Origin: an uncultured Mollicutes bacterium
GTDB taxonomy: Bacteria > Bacillota_I > Bacilli_A > RFN20 > CAG-826
NCBI GenBank assembly: GCA_900540385.1
Contig: UQFY01000010.1
Coordinates: 1 to 64,000, forward strand
Length of the DNA stretch: 64,000 bases
Direction: 5' to 3'
In this document: in pieces, positions 33,633 through 41,500 of the stretch
How positions within the stretch are numbered: the stretch's first letter is position 1
Layout of the letters: each line of letters opens with the position of its first letter
Translations under genes and position numbers: made by a program
Notes under the pieces: generated by a model
The model's database searches: none
What the model saw: only the letters and a program-made list of their open reading frames with translations
Told to the model about the DNA's origin: nothing

Positions 33633-33680
33633 TTGACCTTTTAGGAGAAGTGCTTTAAACTAAGGTCACTCTTAAGAGTG
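33633..33680 (+). promoter_or_regulatory. promoter with palindrome at +1
   Basis: TTGACC (33633-33638), 17-nt spacer, TAAACT (33656-33661). The predicted start near 33668 falls in the perfect palindrome CACTCTTAAGAGTG (33667-33680), which could be an operator or a 5' hairpin. Confidence 0.6.
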
Positions 33681-33689
33681 AATAATATT

Positions 33690-34523
33690 ATGAAAAAACC
33701 AATTGTTGCCATTCTCTATGATTTCGATTCAACCCTTGCCAAAAGCGATATGCAAAATTTTGGCTTTATCCCTTCTTTAGGCTTAACTCCCGAACAGTTC
33801 TGGGCTAAGACTGGAGACTTTTGTGAGAAAAGCGGTATGGAAAGAACTCTTGGCTATCTTTATGTCATGCTTAAAAGCTGCGAAGAAAAAGGCATTAATA
33901 TGACGAAGGAATGGCTTAAAGAGCAAGGAAAAAATATTGAATATTGGCCAGGTGTCATCGATTGGTTTGAACGCATTAATGAATTTGGCAAAGAAAATGG
34001 CTTGAAAGTGGAACATTACCTTGTTTCCTCGGGCAATAAAGAAATCATTGAAGGCTGCTCTATTGCCAAGCAATTCAATGTCATTTATGGCTGCGAGTTC
34101 TATTATGACGAACAAGGCAAAGCCGTTTGGCCAAAGCTTGCGATTAATTTCACTCAAAAAACGCAATATTTCTATCGTGTTTCCAAGGGTGCCGTTGATG
34201 CAACCGATGATAAAGGCGTAAATGAAAAGACCCATGAACGTCGCGTCCCATATACCAATATGGTTTATATCGGTGATGGTATGACGGATATTCCTGCAAT
34301 GATTGTTGCTAAAAACTCAGGCGGGAAATCGATCGCAGTCTATCCTAAAGGAAAAGAGGATCGTGTGGCAGATCTCTATCAAGATGGACGTGTAAATTAT
34401 GTTTGCCCAGCAGATTATCGCTCCGGAAAAGAATTGGATAAGATCATGCATCTTATTATTCAAGGCATCGCTATTAACGAAAATCTAGCAAAACGTGAGA
34501 ACCCTAATTCCGTTATCGATTAA
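33690..34523 (+). CDS. HAD-superfamily hydrolase
   Basis: 277 residues from ATG 33690. Motif I is YDFDSTLAKSD (D-x-D-x-T), motif II HYLVSSGNKE and motif III/IV VYIGDGMTDIPAM. The DFDSTLA form resembles the phosphoserine-phosphatase branch of HAD proteins. Widespread in Bacillota, substrate not known. A GTG four codons upstream (33678) lies in the palindrome and is less likely. Followed 5 nt later by ispD. Confidence 0.85.
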   Translation: MKKPIVAILYDFDSTLAKSDMQNFGFIPSLGLTPEQFWAKTGDFCEKSGMERTLGYLYVMLKSCEEKGINMTKEWLKEQGKNIEYWPGVIDWFERINEFGKENGLKVEHYLVSSGNKEIIEGCSIAKQFNVIYGCEFYYDEQGKAVWPKLAINFTQKTQYFYRVSKGAVDATDDKGVNEKTHERRVPYTNMVYIGDGMTDIPAMIVAKNSGGKSIAVYPKGKEDRVADLYQDGRVNYVCPADYRSGKELDKIMHLIIQGIAINENLAKRENPNSVID

Positions 34524-34528
34524 TTTTT

Positions 34529-35233
34529 ATGAATTTTGAAGAAGAGAAAAACATCGCTGTCATTCTTATGGCTGGAAAAGGAGAACGCTTTTCCTCTTCT
34601 TTACCAAAACAATACGTTTTAATTGGCTCTAAAGAACTCTTCCTTTATACGATAGAGCCTTTTCTTACTTGCCCTTTGATTGATTTCTTACTCTTTGTCG
34701 TTCCTTCCTCTTTTGAAAAAAAGACCGAGGAGATTTTAATTAAAAACAAGATTTCTAAAGAATACGCTGTTATCCCAGGTTCTTTCTCTCGTGAAGAATC
34801 TTCCTATGAGGCAATAAAATTTTTAAAAGACAAGAAGACAAATCCTTCTTCCACAATTTTATTTCAAGATGGAGATCGTCCTTTTTTAGAGGAAAAAACC
34901 ATTTTGGATAACGTCTATTCCGCAAAACAATTTTCTGCGGTTGTTACTGCTTTCCCGGCTACTGATTCTTTAGCCTTATCGGAAGATGGCTATACCTTAT
35001 CTTCCTATCTTCCTCGTGAAAAAATCTATTGTTTACAAACCCCACAGTCTTTTGCTTTCTCTTTGCTTGATAAAGCCTTTTCACAAGCCAAAAAGCCTTT
35101 AAGGGATTATACTGATGAAGGATCTTTGGTTTTGGACGCTTTTGGTAAGAAACCAAGAGTTATCTTGGGAAAGAAAAAGAACGTGAAAATTACGTATCAA
35201 GAAGATTTTGCCACTTTTGAGGAGAAAATATGA
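34529..35233 (+). CDS. ispD: 2-C-methyl-D-erythritol 4-phosphate cytidylyltransferase
   Basis: MEP-pathway enzyme adding CMP to methylerythritol phosphate. Nucleotide-binding loop LMAGKGERF (about 13-21) with PKQY, then FQDGDRPF (HD-A-RPF is usual), LQTPQSF, DYTDEGSLV and GKKKNVKITY. 234 residues. Ends in an ATGA overlap with the S1 protein gene. Some motif residues differ, so the related ribitol-phosphate cytidylyltransferase TarI is an alternative, but ispF in the window favours IspD. Confidence 0.87.
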   Translation: MNFEEEKNIAVILMAGKGERFSSSLPKQYVLIGSKELFLYTIEPFLTCPLIDFLLFVVPSSFEKKTEEILIKNKISKEYAVIPGSFSREESSYEAIKFLKDKKTNPSSTILFQDGDRPFLEEKTILDNVYSAKQFSAVVTAFPATDSLALSEDGYTLSSYLPREKIYCLQTPQSFAFSLLDKAFSQAKKPLRDYTDEGSLVLDAFGKKPRVILGKKKNVKITYQEDFATFEEKI

Positions 35234-35586
35234 AAATTGAAGTAGGGGACATTCTAGAAGGAACCGTTATCAAGGTATATCCTCGTTACGCTATCCTTCT
35301 TTTTGATGAGAATGTTACGGGATTATTACACATAAGCGAAGTGTCTAATCATTACATCCATTCTTTCACTGATTTTGTGAAAGTCGGTAATATTTACAAG
35401 GTTAAAGTGATTGCATATGATGAGAAAGGTCCTTCTATGCGAGTGTCTTTACGTGCTTTAAACTCCTCTGAAAAGAGAGAATCTATTGCACACTATAATG
35501 TAAAAGAGGACAATATTTCTTGTCGTGTTCTTAAAGAACACCTTCCTGAATGGATTAAGGAAGAAAACGAGGAAAAGGATTTATAG
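35230..35586 (+). CDS. S1 RNA-binding domain protein
   Basis: 118 residues. A single S1 domain (about 1-75) with VGDILEGTVIKVYPRYAILL, GLLHISEVSNHYI and KVIAYDEKG, similar to general stress protein 13/CvfD of Bacillota, which binds the 30S ribosome. C-terminal acidic tail. ATGA-coupled to ispD and 2 nt before pgi. Confidence 0.9.
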   Translation: MKIEVGDILEGTVIKVYPRYAILLFDENVTGLLHISEVSNHYIHSFTDFVKVGNIYKVKVIAYDEKGPSMRVSLRALNSSEKRESIAHYNVKEDNISCRVLKEHLPEWIKEENEEKDL

Positions 35587-35588
35587 CT

Positions 35589-36875
35589 ATGATTATTGAG
35601 ACGAAAATAGATCATTTAGTTAACAAAGTTGATTTTGCAAAGTATCAAGCTAGAGTTAACGAGATTAATGAAATGATTAACAATCGCACTGGCGAAGGTA
35701 ACGATTTCCTTGGCTGGCTTGATTGGCCTATTAATTACGACAAAGAAGAACTCGCTAAAATTAAGAAAGATGCTGAATACATCCGTGCAAATTATGACAT
35801 TCTTGTCGTTTGTGGAATCGGCGGTTCTTATTTAGGAGCGAGAGCGGCAATTGAAGCCATCAAAGGAACTTTCCGTAGTAACACCCCAGAAATCATCTAT
35901 CTAGGGCAAAGCTTAGATCCAACCTACATCCAAGAAAGCATTGAATATCTTCAAGATAAGAAGTTTGCCGTGAATGTTATTTCGAAATCCGGCACGACCA
36001 CTGAAACAAGCGTTTCTTTCCGTCTTTTAAGAGAACTTCTTGAAAAGAGAGATGGTGTTGAAGCGGCTAGAAAAGCAATCTTTGCCACGACCGATAAAGC
36101 CAAAGGAGCTTTGTATACCTTATCAAAACAAGAAGGATATGAGATGTTTGTCATCCCAGATGATATCGGTGGAAGATATAGCGTTCAAACAGCAGTTGGT
36201 CTTCTTCCAATCGCTGTCGCTGGCATTGATCCAGAAGAAATCTTAAAAGGATCTGCTCAAGCCCGTTTGGATACAATGGATCCATCATTAGAAAAGAACG
36301 AAGCCTATAAATATGCGGTCATTCGTCATGCCTTATATGAGGAATATAAAAAGTCCGCGGAATTCTTTATCACCTATGTTCCTTCTTTCGTTCAATTAGG
36401 CGAATGGTGGAAGCAACTCTTTGGTGAATCGGAAGGAAAAGATGGCAAAGGCCTTCTTCCTGATTCCGCTACCTTTACTACCGACCTTCACTCTTTAGGA
36501 CAATTTATTCAACAAGGAAGTCATTGTTTCTTTGAAACGACTCTTCACTTGACTCACCATCGTCATTGGATCAAAGTTCCTCATGACGAAGAGAATCTTG
36601 ATAATCTTAATTTCTTAGAGGGAATGGGATTAGGCAGTATTCAAGATAAAGCCTTTGAAGGAACCTTAGAAGCCCATACGAAAGATGGCCATAACGATAA
36701 CGTTGTTATTGAATTAGAGAGAATGAATCCATTCAATTTAGGCTATCTCTTCTATTGGTTTGAGAAAGCTTGCGCGATGAGCGCTTACCTTAATGGCGTA
36801 AATCCATTCAACCAACCAGGCGTTGAGATTTATAAGCGCAACATGTTCCATCTTCTTGGAAAACCTGGATATTGA
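35589..36875 (+). CDS. pgi: glucose-6-phosphate isomerase
   Basis: 428 residues, the shorter Bacillota form. Signature VVCGIGGSYLGARAAIEA (about 75-92), then VISKSGTTTETSVSFR for phosphate binding and the C-terminal helix FNQPGVEIYKRNMF with the catalytic lysine. Glycolytic interconversion of glucose 6-phosphate and fructose 6-phosphate. Last gene of the ispD unit, followed by a UUCG-loop terminator. Confidence 0.96.
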   Translation: MIIETKIDHLVNKVDFAKYQARVNEINEMINNRTGEGNDFLGWLDWPINYDKEELAKIKKDAEYIRANYDILVVCGIGGSYLGARAAIEAIKGTFRSNTPEIIYLGQSLDPTYIQESIEYLQDKKFAVNVISKSGTTTETSVSFRLLRELLEKRDGVEAARKAIFATTDKAKGALYTLSKQEGYEMFVIPDDIGGRYSVQTAVGLLPIAVAGIDPEEILKGSAQARLDTMDPSLEKNEAYKYAVIRHALYEEYKKSAEFFITYVPSFVQLGEWWKQLFGESEGKDGKGLLPDSATFTTDLHSLGQFIQQGSHCFFETTLHLTHHRHWIKVPHDEENLDNLNFLEGMGLGSIQDKAFEGTLEAHTKDGHNDNVVIELERMNPFNLGYLFYWFEKACAMSAYLNGVNPFNQPGVEIYKRNMFHLLGKPGY

Positions 36876-36892
36876 TTTCAAGACATTCTTTA

Positions 36893-36918
36893 GGGGCTCT
36901 TCGGAGTCCTTTTTTATT
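36893..36918 (+). terminator. terminator after pgi
   Basis: AGGGGCTC-TTCG-GAGTCCTT stem with G-U pairs, then a T run. Confidence 0.88.
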
Positions 36919-37034
36919 TTCCTGAAAGAATACAATAAAGTAATATTCTTAAGAATAAATCTTGCTTTTAAGTGGTTTGAGAGAAGTCTTCTTTTTGCCT
37001 TTTTGAGAAATTTTAAAAATCGTTCGATAATTAA

Positions 37035-37063
37035 TTGACGAGGATAGGGGTATTGGGTAGAAT
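37035..37063 (+). promoter_or_regulatory. promoter of the five-tRNA operon
   Basis: TTGACG, 17-nt spacer, TAGAAT (37058-37063). A near-consensus sigma-A promoter 30 nt before the first tRNA. Confidence 0.85.
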
Positions 37064-37092
37064 AATACACGCACGTTTCGGCGAGCACCCGT

Positions 37093-37167
37093 GGATGCTT
37101 AGCTCAGCGGGAGAGCATCGCCCTTACAAGGCGGGGGTCACAGGTTCGAACCCTGCAGCATCCACCA
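37093..37167 (+). tRNA. tRNA-Val (TAC)
   Basis: Acceptor GGATGCT/AGCATCC, anticodon loop CTTACAA giving TAC, T arm TTCGAAC. CCA is encoded. Confidence 0.96.
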
Positions 37168-37197
37168 TCTTGCAATTAACGTGTAAAAACATTACCT

Positions 37198-37281
37198 GGG
37201 CGAATAGCGAAGTGGCCAAACGCGGCTGACTGTAAATCAGCTCCTTCGGGTTCGGTGGTTCAAATCCATCTTCGCCCACCA
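37198..37281 (+). tRNA. tRNA-Tyr (GTA)
   Basis: Acceptor GGGCGAA/TTCGCCC, anticodon GTA in GACTGTAAATC, long variable arm as expected for bacterial Tyr. CCA is encoded. Confidence 0.96.
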
Positions 37282-37292
37282 TCTTTGGTTCT

Positions 37293-37367
37293 TGGGGTGT
37301 AGCCAAGCGGTAAGGCAACAGACTTTGACTCTGTCATACACTGGTCCGATCCCAGTCACCCCAGCCA
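37293..37367 (+). tRNA. tRNA-Gln (TTG)
   Basis: Acceptor TGGGGTG/CACCCCA with discriminator G, anticodon TTG in GACTTTGACTC. CCA is encoded. Confidence 0.95.
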
Positions 37368-37376
37368 ACTTAATAT

Positions 37377-37451
37377 CCTCCGTTAGCTCAGTGGTAGAGC
37401 ACTTGACTTTTAATCAAGGGGTCGAGAGTTCAAGTCTCTCACGGGGGACCA
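37377..37451 (+). tRNA. tRNA-Lys (TTT)
   Basis: Acceptor CCTCCGT/ACGGGGG with one G-U, anticodon TTT in TTGACTTTTAATCAA. CCA is encoded. Confidence 0.95.
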
Positions 37452-37459
37452 ACCTTCGT

Positions 37460-37546
37460 GCCCGAGTGGCGAAATGGTAGACGCAAAGGACTTAAAATCC
37501 TTCGGGCGAATAACCCATGCCGGTTCGACTCCGGCCTCGGGCACCA
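37460..37546 (+). tRNA. tRNA-Leu (TAA)
   Basis: Acceptor GCCCGAG/CTCGGGC, anticodon TAA in GGACTTAAAATCC, long variable arm. CCA is encoded. Confidence 0.96.
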
Positions 37547-37559
37547 GTCTTGTATTTAT

Positions 37560-37590
37560 GTCTGATATTTCGGTATCGGACTTTTTTTGT
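37560..37590 (+). terminator. terminator of the tRNA operon
   Basis: GTCTGATA/TATCGGAC stem, loop TTTCGG, then T7. Confidence 0.92.
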
Positions 37591-37623
37591 AAAAATAATC
37601 AATTCTCATTTATTTTTTTGAAA

Positions 37624-37629
37624 TAAAAT
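37624..37629 (+). promoter_or_regulatory. -10 candidate before the repeat-protein gene
   Basis: TAAAAT, giving an approximately 18-nt leader with no Shine-Dalgarno site. A second candidate, TATTAA at 37641-37646, would make the mRNA leaderless. ATCAC/GTGAT flank the space between them. Confidence 0.4.
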
Positions 37630-37653
37630 CACTAACGTGATATTAATTAAGTT

Positions 37654-39834
37654 ATGAATGAAGTAATAGATAAAAAACAACAAAAAGCTCTTGAAAAAGA
37701 GGAAAGAAAAAACAAAAGAGCAAGAAGAATTGCTTCCTGTCGTCCTTTAAAAAATTTTGGTTGGTGGTTCTTTGGATTCCTATCCTCCTTTGTTATTGTT
37801 GCTGGAAGCGCCGCTATTTGCGTTACCTTGATTCCAACAAATACCCTTTTAGGGAAGAACCATGCGGATTACGTCGATGAAGAAACGGGACAATCGACCA
37901 TTCTTCAAATCCTTCAGAATTATTCCAATTATTCCGTTTCTAATTTCCCTGTCATTCAAAAAGCCCTAGAAAGTGCCTTATCTTCCTCTGGCTTAGGACA
38001 ATACATGGAAATTGATTATCAAAAACTTTCGGAAGTGAAATTCTCTGATGTCAATTTTGAGAGCATCTTCAATAATTGCGTTACCATTACCGCGACAATT
38101 GACAATCTCGGTGTGACTTCTTCCTTAGGCGATTTAGCAAAACTCAAAGTCATGACGGAAAATACACCGACAGACATTCCGGATACAAGCGATCCTTCTT
38201 TCGAACCAGCTATCTATTATTATCTTGATGACAACAATAATTTGAAATGCGCCTATAACACGGATAAGACAATGTTAGAAGCGGCAAAAGGAAAACAGCT
38301 TTATTTCCCTGCTCTTCTTAGAGTTCCTGTCGATAAGATGATTCAAATTCTTCCAACCCGTATGGGACAAGAAGAAGTCGTTGATCTTTTAAGCATCTTC
38401 ACGAAGATTGAAGAGGACTCCTTAATAAAGAAAGTCTTTGATGGCTATACCATTAATGGCTTAGGAAGCTTTGATCCAAATTCAATTCTTATCAGCGACA
38501 TCCTCACTTTGAGTGAGGATAACAAAATGTTCTTTGACATTTTATGTGCCGCCTCTGTCGTTAAAGAAGGAGAAAAACAACCTACTCCTGAAACCTTGAT
38601 GATTGGCAATTTAAATAACATTGATATCAATAAGGTCCATATTACTGAAATCGTTACCCCAAATGCAGATAACGAAGAGATATTTGCTATTCTTCGTGAG
38701 GCAACTGGCAAAAATAAAAATGAGGATATCACCGTTGGCGATATTTCCAAAGCTAATTTAGATAACGTGAAATTATCCTCTCTCATCCCAAATGATGACG
38801 CCCACAAGTCTCTTTGCACGATTCTTGCTTCAGCAACTGGGAAAGCGTCCTACGATGAAGTTACGATGAATGATTTATCTTCCTTTAACGTCAATAACGT
38901 TCTTCTAAAGGATGCCATGCCTTCTTTAGAGCAAACCTTAAAGGATATATATATCAAAGGCTGTAACGTCTCCTCCTTTGAAACCTTAAAGATGGGGGAT
39001 CTCTCTTCCTTTGATATGAATATCATCCCGTTGTCTCTTTTGCTTAAAGAAGAAGACAATCAAACCTTAACAAAGATCCTCCTCCAAGCAACCGGGAAAG
39101 CAAACTATTCCGATGTTGTCGTTGGAGATTTAACTTCGAACTTTGATGTAAATAGAATCGCATTAAAAACAGTGGTAGGAGAGAATGAGAATCTCTTTAA
39201 CATCCTTACCCAAGCAACCGGCAAAGCGGAAGATGAAATCAAAGTCTCTGATCTCTCTTCCTTTGATATTTCTAATGTGAAACTCAACACGATAATTAAA
39301 GGGAAAACAAATAACCAACTTCTTGATAATCTTTTATCTCAAGATGATGTCACAATCTCTAATATTGGTCAAAAAATCAATGAGATGAGAATCTATGATA
39401 TCTATGGAGATAGTTGTTGGACGAGGGATTCTTCTAAATCAACGATTCCAGCCGATGCCTATTCCTATGATGCAAGTGCAAAGACGTACACCTATGTTCC
39501 TGAAACGGATAGAGCAACAGGAACGGAATACTATTATGTTTCGAAGAATTCGGGAATTATGTTGCTTCTGTCTTACGATATCACCTTAAAGGATGATACG
39601 AACGGTAGAGCAAAAACCTATACTCCATCTACTTATCGATATACGGATTTAGAAAATGGCTCCGCTTCAAATGATCTCATTCGAAATTCAACCGTCTATC
39701 AATTGATTGCTACCGGATTCTTAACGGATAGCAATTCGAAGGGACAACCATATTCTGATAATTTGAAGAAAATGACCATTAAACAGTTAATTGATTTAGC
39801 TGATCAATTAGGCTCTACGTATTTCCCTTCTTAA
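37654..39834 (+). CDS. membrane-anchored protein with approximately 43-residue repeats
   Basis: 726 residues, no family recognised. Residues 1-34 are basic and cytoplasmic, and one transmembrane helix spans about 35-61 (WWFFGFLSSFVIVAGSAA), with the rest predicted outside. Residues 270-571 hold about seven copies of a 37-49 residue repeat. A typical unit starts D-L-S-S-F-D-x-N-x-V-x-L and later has L-x-x-I-L-x-x-A-T-G-K. The ATGK tetrapeptide is at 350, 394, 479 and 521. A tyrosine-rich C-terminal region follows (about 580-680). No LPxTG or lipobox. Adhesin, envelope scaffold or large-substrate transport part are all possible. Monocistronic with a strong terminator. Confidence 0.8.
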   Translation: MNEVIDKKQQKALEKEERKNKRARRIASCRPLKNFGWWFFGFLSSFVIVAGSAAICVTLIPTNTLLGKNHADYVDEETGQSTILQILQNYSNYSVSNFPVIQKALESALSSSGLGQYMEIDYQKLSEVKFSDVNFESIFNNCVTITATIDNLGVTSSLGDLAKLKVMTENTPTDIPDTSDPSFEPAIYYYLDDNNNLKCAYNTDKTMLEAAKGKQLYFPALLRVPVDKMIQILPTRMGQEEVVDLLSIFTKIEEDSLIKKVFDGYTINGLGSFDPNSILISDILTLSEDNKMFFDILCAASVVKEGEKQPTPETLMIGNLNNIDINKVHITEIVTPNADNEEIFAILREATGKNKNEDITVGDISKANLDNVKLSSLIPNDDAHKSLCTILASATGKASYDEVTMNDLSSFNVNNVLLKDAMPSLEQTLKDIYIKGCNVSSFETLKMGDLSSFDMNIIPLSLLLKEEDNQTLTKILLQATGKANYSDVVVGDLTSNFDVNRIALKTVVGENENLFNILTQATGKAEDEIKVSDLSSFDISNVKLNTIIKGKTNNQLLDNLLSQDDVTISNIGQKINEMRIYDIYGDSCWTRDSSKSTIPADAYSYDASAKTYTYVPETDRATGTEYYYVSKNSGIMLLLSYDITLKDDTNGRAKTYTPSTYRYTDLENGSASNDLIRNSTVYQLIATGFLTDSNSKGQPYSDNLKKMTIKQLIDLADQLGSTYFPS
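38461..39366 (+). repeat. degenerate in-frame protein repeats
   Basis: About seven units of roughly 43 codons in the 37654 gene. Units begin near residues 270, 319, 364, 408, 450, 493 and 534. They are clear at the protein level and strongly diverged in DNA, so they are old rather than a recent tandem expansion. Confidence 0.75.
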
Positions 39835-39864
39835 AAAATACCCTGGAAATCCAGGGTATTTTTA
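39833..39864. terminator. bidirectional terminator
   Basis: AATACCCTGG-AAAT-CCAGGGTATT, perfect stem with A run before and T run after. Shared with convergent dfrA. Confidence 0.93.
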
Positions 39865-39877
39865 AATATTGAAGAAA

Positions 39878-40393
39878 TTAGAGAGGGGTTTTGCCGTTGT
39901 TTTTATAAGTGCAAAAACGAATTTGATGACCATTATCTTCCATCATTTCGCTTGAAGAAAGAAGTTCAAAAGAAGGATCTTGATCAATATTCGGGAAGAA
40001 GACTTCTGCATGCCCATCTTCATTTACTTTCGTAAGAAGAACTTCATCTACATAAGGTAACATTTGACGATAGATGGAAGCCCCTCCAATAATAAAGACA
40101 TCGTCATTTTCTAATTGTTTCTTGATTTCCTTTTTGAAACCATCCATTGAATGGACATTGATAACGTCTTCGTAATTATGCTTATCATCTTGAGAAAGAA
40201 CGATGTTGGTACGATTCTTTAAAGGCTTGGATTGAGGGAAAGAAATGAGTGTGTTTTCACCCATTGCAACCGTATGCCCTTTTGTTGTTTCACGGAAGAA
40301 TTTCATATCTAAAGGAAGATGGAAAAGAAGACCATTTCTTTTGCCTATTCCAAAGTTCTTGTCACAGTTAAGGATTGCTATAAGTTTCTTCAT
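39878..40393 (-). CDS. dfrA: dihydrofolate reductase
   Basis: 171 residues. Substrate loop NFGIGKRNGLLFHLPLDMKF (about 13-32), VAMGENTL, FIIGGASIYRQML with the NADPH-binding glycine pair, and the C-terminal beta strands. It regenerates tetrahydrofolate from the dihydrofolate produced by ThyA. The ATG follows the thyA stop by one base (TAA-A-ATG) without a Shine-Dalgarno site. Confidence 0.95.
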   Translation of the reverse strand: MKKLIAILNCDKNFGIGKRNGLLFHLPLDMKFFRETTKGHTVAMGENTLISFPQSKPLKNRTNIVLSQDDKHNYEDVINVHSMDGFKKEIKKQLENDDVFIIGGASIYRQMLPYVDEVLLTKVNEDGHAEVFFPNIDQDPSFELLSSSEMMEDNGHQIRFCTYKNNGKTPL

Positions 40394-40394
40394 T

Positions 40395-41225
40395 TTAGAT
40401 TGCCACCGGGATTTTCTTTCCTAACTTCTCAAATTCATAGTCTTCTAATTCAAAGCTATCGACTGTGAAATCGTAGAAATTCTTGATGCTTGTATCCATC
40501 TTTAGTTTTGGAGCTTTGTGTTGAGGTTTTTCCATAACCTCTTTTACTAAATCAATATGGCGGTCATATAAATGAGCATCGGAAATGACATGGATTAAGG
40601 TTCCTGCTTTTAAACCGGATACTTGGGCAAACATCATGAGTAGTAAAGAGTATTGGAGAACGTTCCAATTGTTCGCGGTTAACATATCATTCGATCTTTG
40701 ATTTAAAATGCCATTAAGCGTATCTCCAGAGACGTTAAAAGTCATCGAATACGCACAAGGATATAGATGCATCTCATGCAAATCATCAAAGTTATAGATG
40801 TTTGTCATGATTCTTCTAGACGCAGGATTGTTTTTTAAATCAAAAAGGACGCGATCCACTTGGTCGAATTCACCTTCGGGATAAATCGATTTCTTAGCTA
40901 ATTGATAACCATAGGCCTTACCAATGGAGCCTGTTTCATCTGCCCAAGCGTCCCAAATGTGGGAATGCAAATCATGAACGTTATTGGATTTCTTTTGCCA
41001 AATCCAAAGAATCTCATCCAAACAATTCTTAAAAGCCGTTTTGCGAATGGTCAAGATAGGTAACTCTTCTTGCAAATTATAACGATTCACAATACCAAAT
41101 TTTTTGATGGTATGAGCAGGGGTTCCATCTTCCCAATGTGGGCGAACTTTGCAGTTTGTATCCCAAACACCTTCGTTTAAAATTTCCTGACAATTTTGAA
41201 TAAAAATTTGATCTGCACGCGACAT
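40395..41225 (-). CDS. thyA: thymidylate synthase
   Basis: 276 residues. Methylates dUMP with methylene-tetrahydrofolate. Active-site cysteine in HLYPCAYSMTF (PCH is the common form), RSNDMLTANNWN, and DAHLYDRHIDLV near the end. The sequence is closer to the phage phi3T/Bacillus ThyA type than to the E. coli type, judging from DGTPAHTIKK, PILTIRKTAFKN and ILWIWQKKSNNV. CGGAGAAC precedes the ATG and TATGAT is a likely -10 (complement of 41251-41256). Confidence 0.95.
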   Translation of the reverse strand: MSRADQIFIQNCQEILNEGVWDTNCKVRPHWEDGTPAHTIKKFGIVNRYNLQEELPILTIRKTAFKNCLDEILWIWQKKSNNVHDLHSHIWDAWADETGSIGKAYGYQLAKKSIYPEGEFDQVDRVLFDLKNNPASRRIMTNIYNFDDLHEMHLYPCAYSMTFNVSGDTLNGILNQRSNDMLTANNWNVLQYSLLLMMFAQVSGLKAGTLIHVISDAHLYDRHIDLVKEVMEKPQHKAPKLKMDTSIKNFYDFTVDSFELEDYEFEKLGKKIPVAI

Positions 41226-41320
41226 ACATGTTCTCCGTTTCTAACTTACAATATCATAACGATTTTCAGGCAAAATCAGTAGAAAGAAAAACGATATTTT
41301 GTTATTGAAAAGGTGAATAA

Positions 41321-41349
41321 AGAAAAAACTGACGAATGAGTCGTCAGTT
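41321..41349 (-). terminator. terminator after tRNA-Leu
   Basis: AACTGACGA/TCGTCAGTT, 5-nt loop, followed on the minus strand by a T run. Confidence 0.9.
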
Positions 41350-41361
41350 CCGTTTTCATTG

Positions 41362-41445
41362 TGGTGCGGGAAATCGGACTTGAACCGACATGGGAATCCC
41401 ATACGCCCCTCAAACGTACGCGTCTACCAGTTCCGCCATTCCCGC
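41362..41445 (-). tRNA. tRNA-Leu (GAG)
   Basis: Acceptor GCGGGAA/TTCCCGC, anticodon stem TACGT/GCGTA with loop TTGAGGG giving GAG, long variable arm. CCA is encoded. Confidence 0.92.
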
Positions 41446-41449
41446 AGCG

Positions 41450-41466
41450 TTCCTTATTATAAGGAA
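41450..41466 (-). promoter_or_regulatory. tRNA-Leu promoter: -10 box inside a perfect inverted repeat
   Basis: Minus strand TTCCTTATAATAAGGAA: arms TTCCTTA and TAAGGAA around TAA, with TATAAT the complement of 41456-41461. +1 is predicted about 4 nt before the mature tRNA. Fourth example of the 7-3-7 geometry. Confidence 0.7.
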
Positions 41467-41500
41467 ACGTTTTTCTATAAGCAAGAAGAAATGATACAAA

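Noticed and set aside
37035..37480. Open frames on both strands across the tRNA cluster
   Set aside because: They cover intact tRNA genes and have no codon or homology support.
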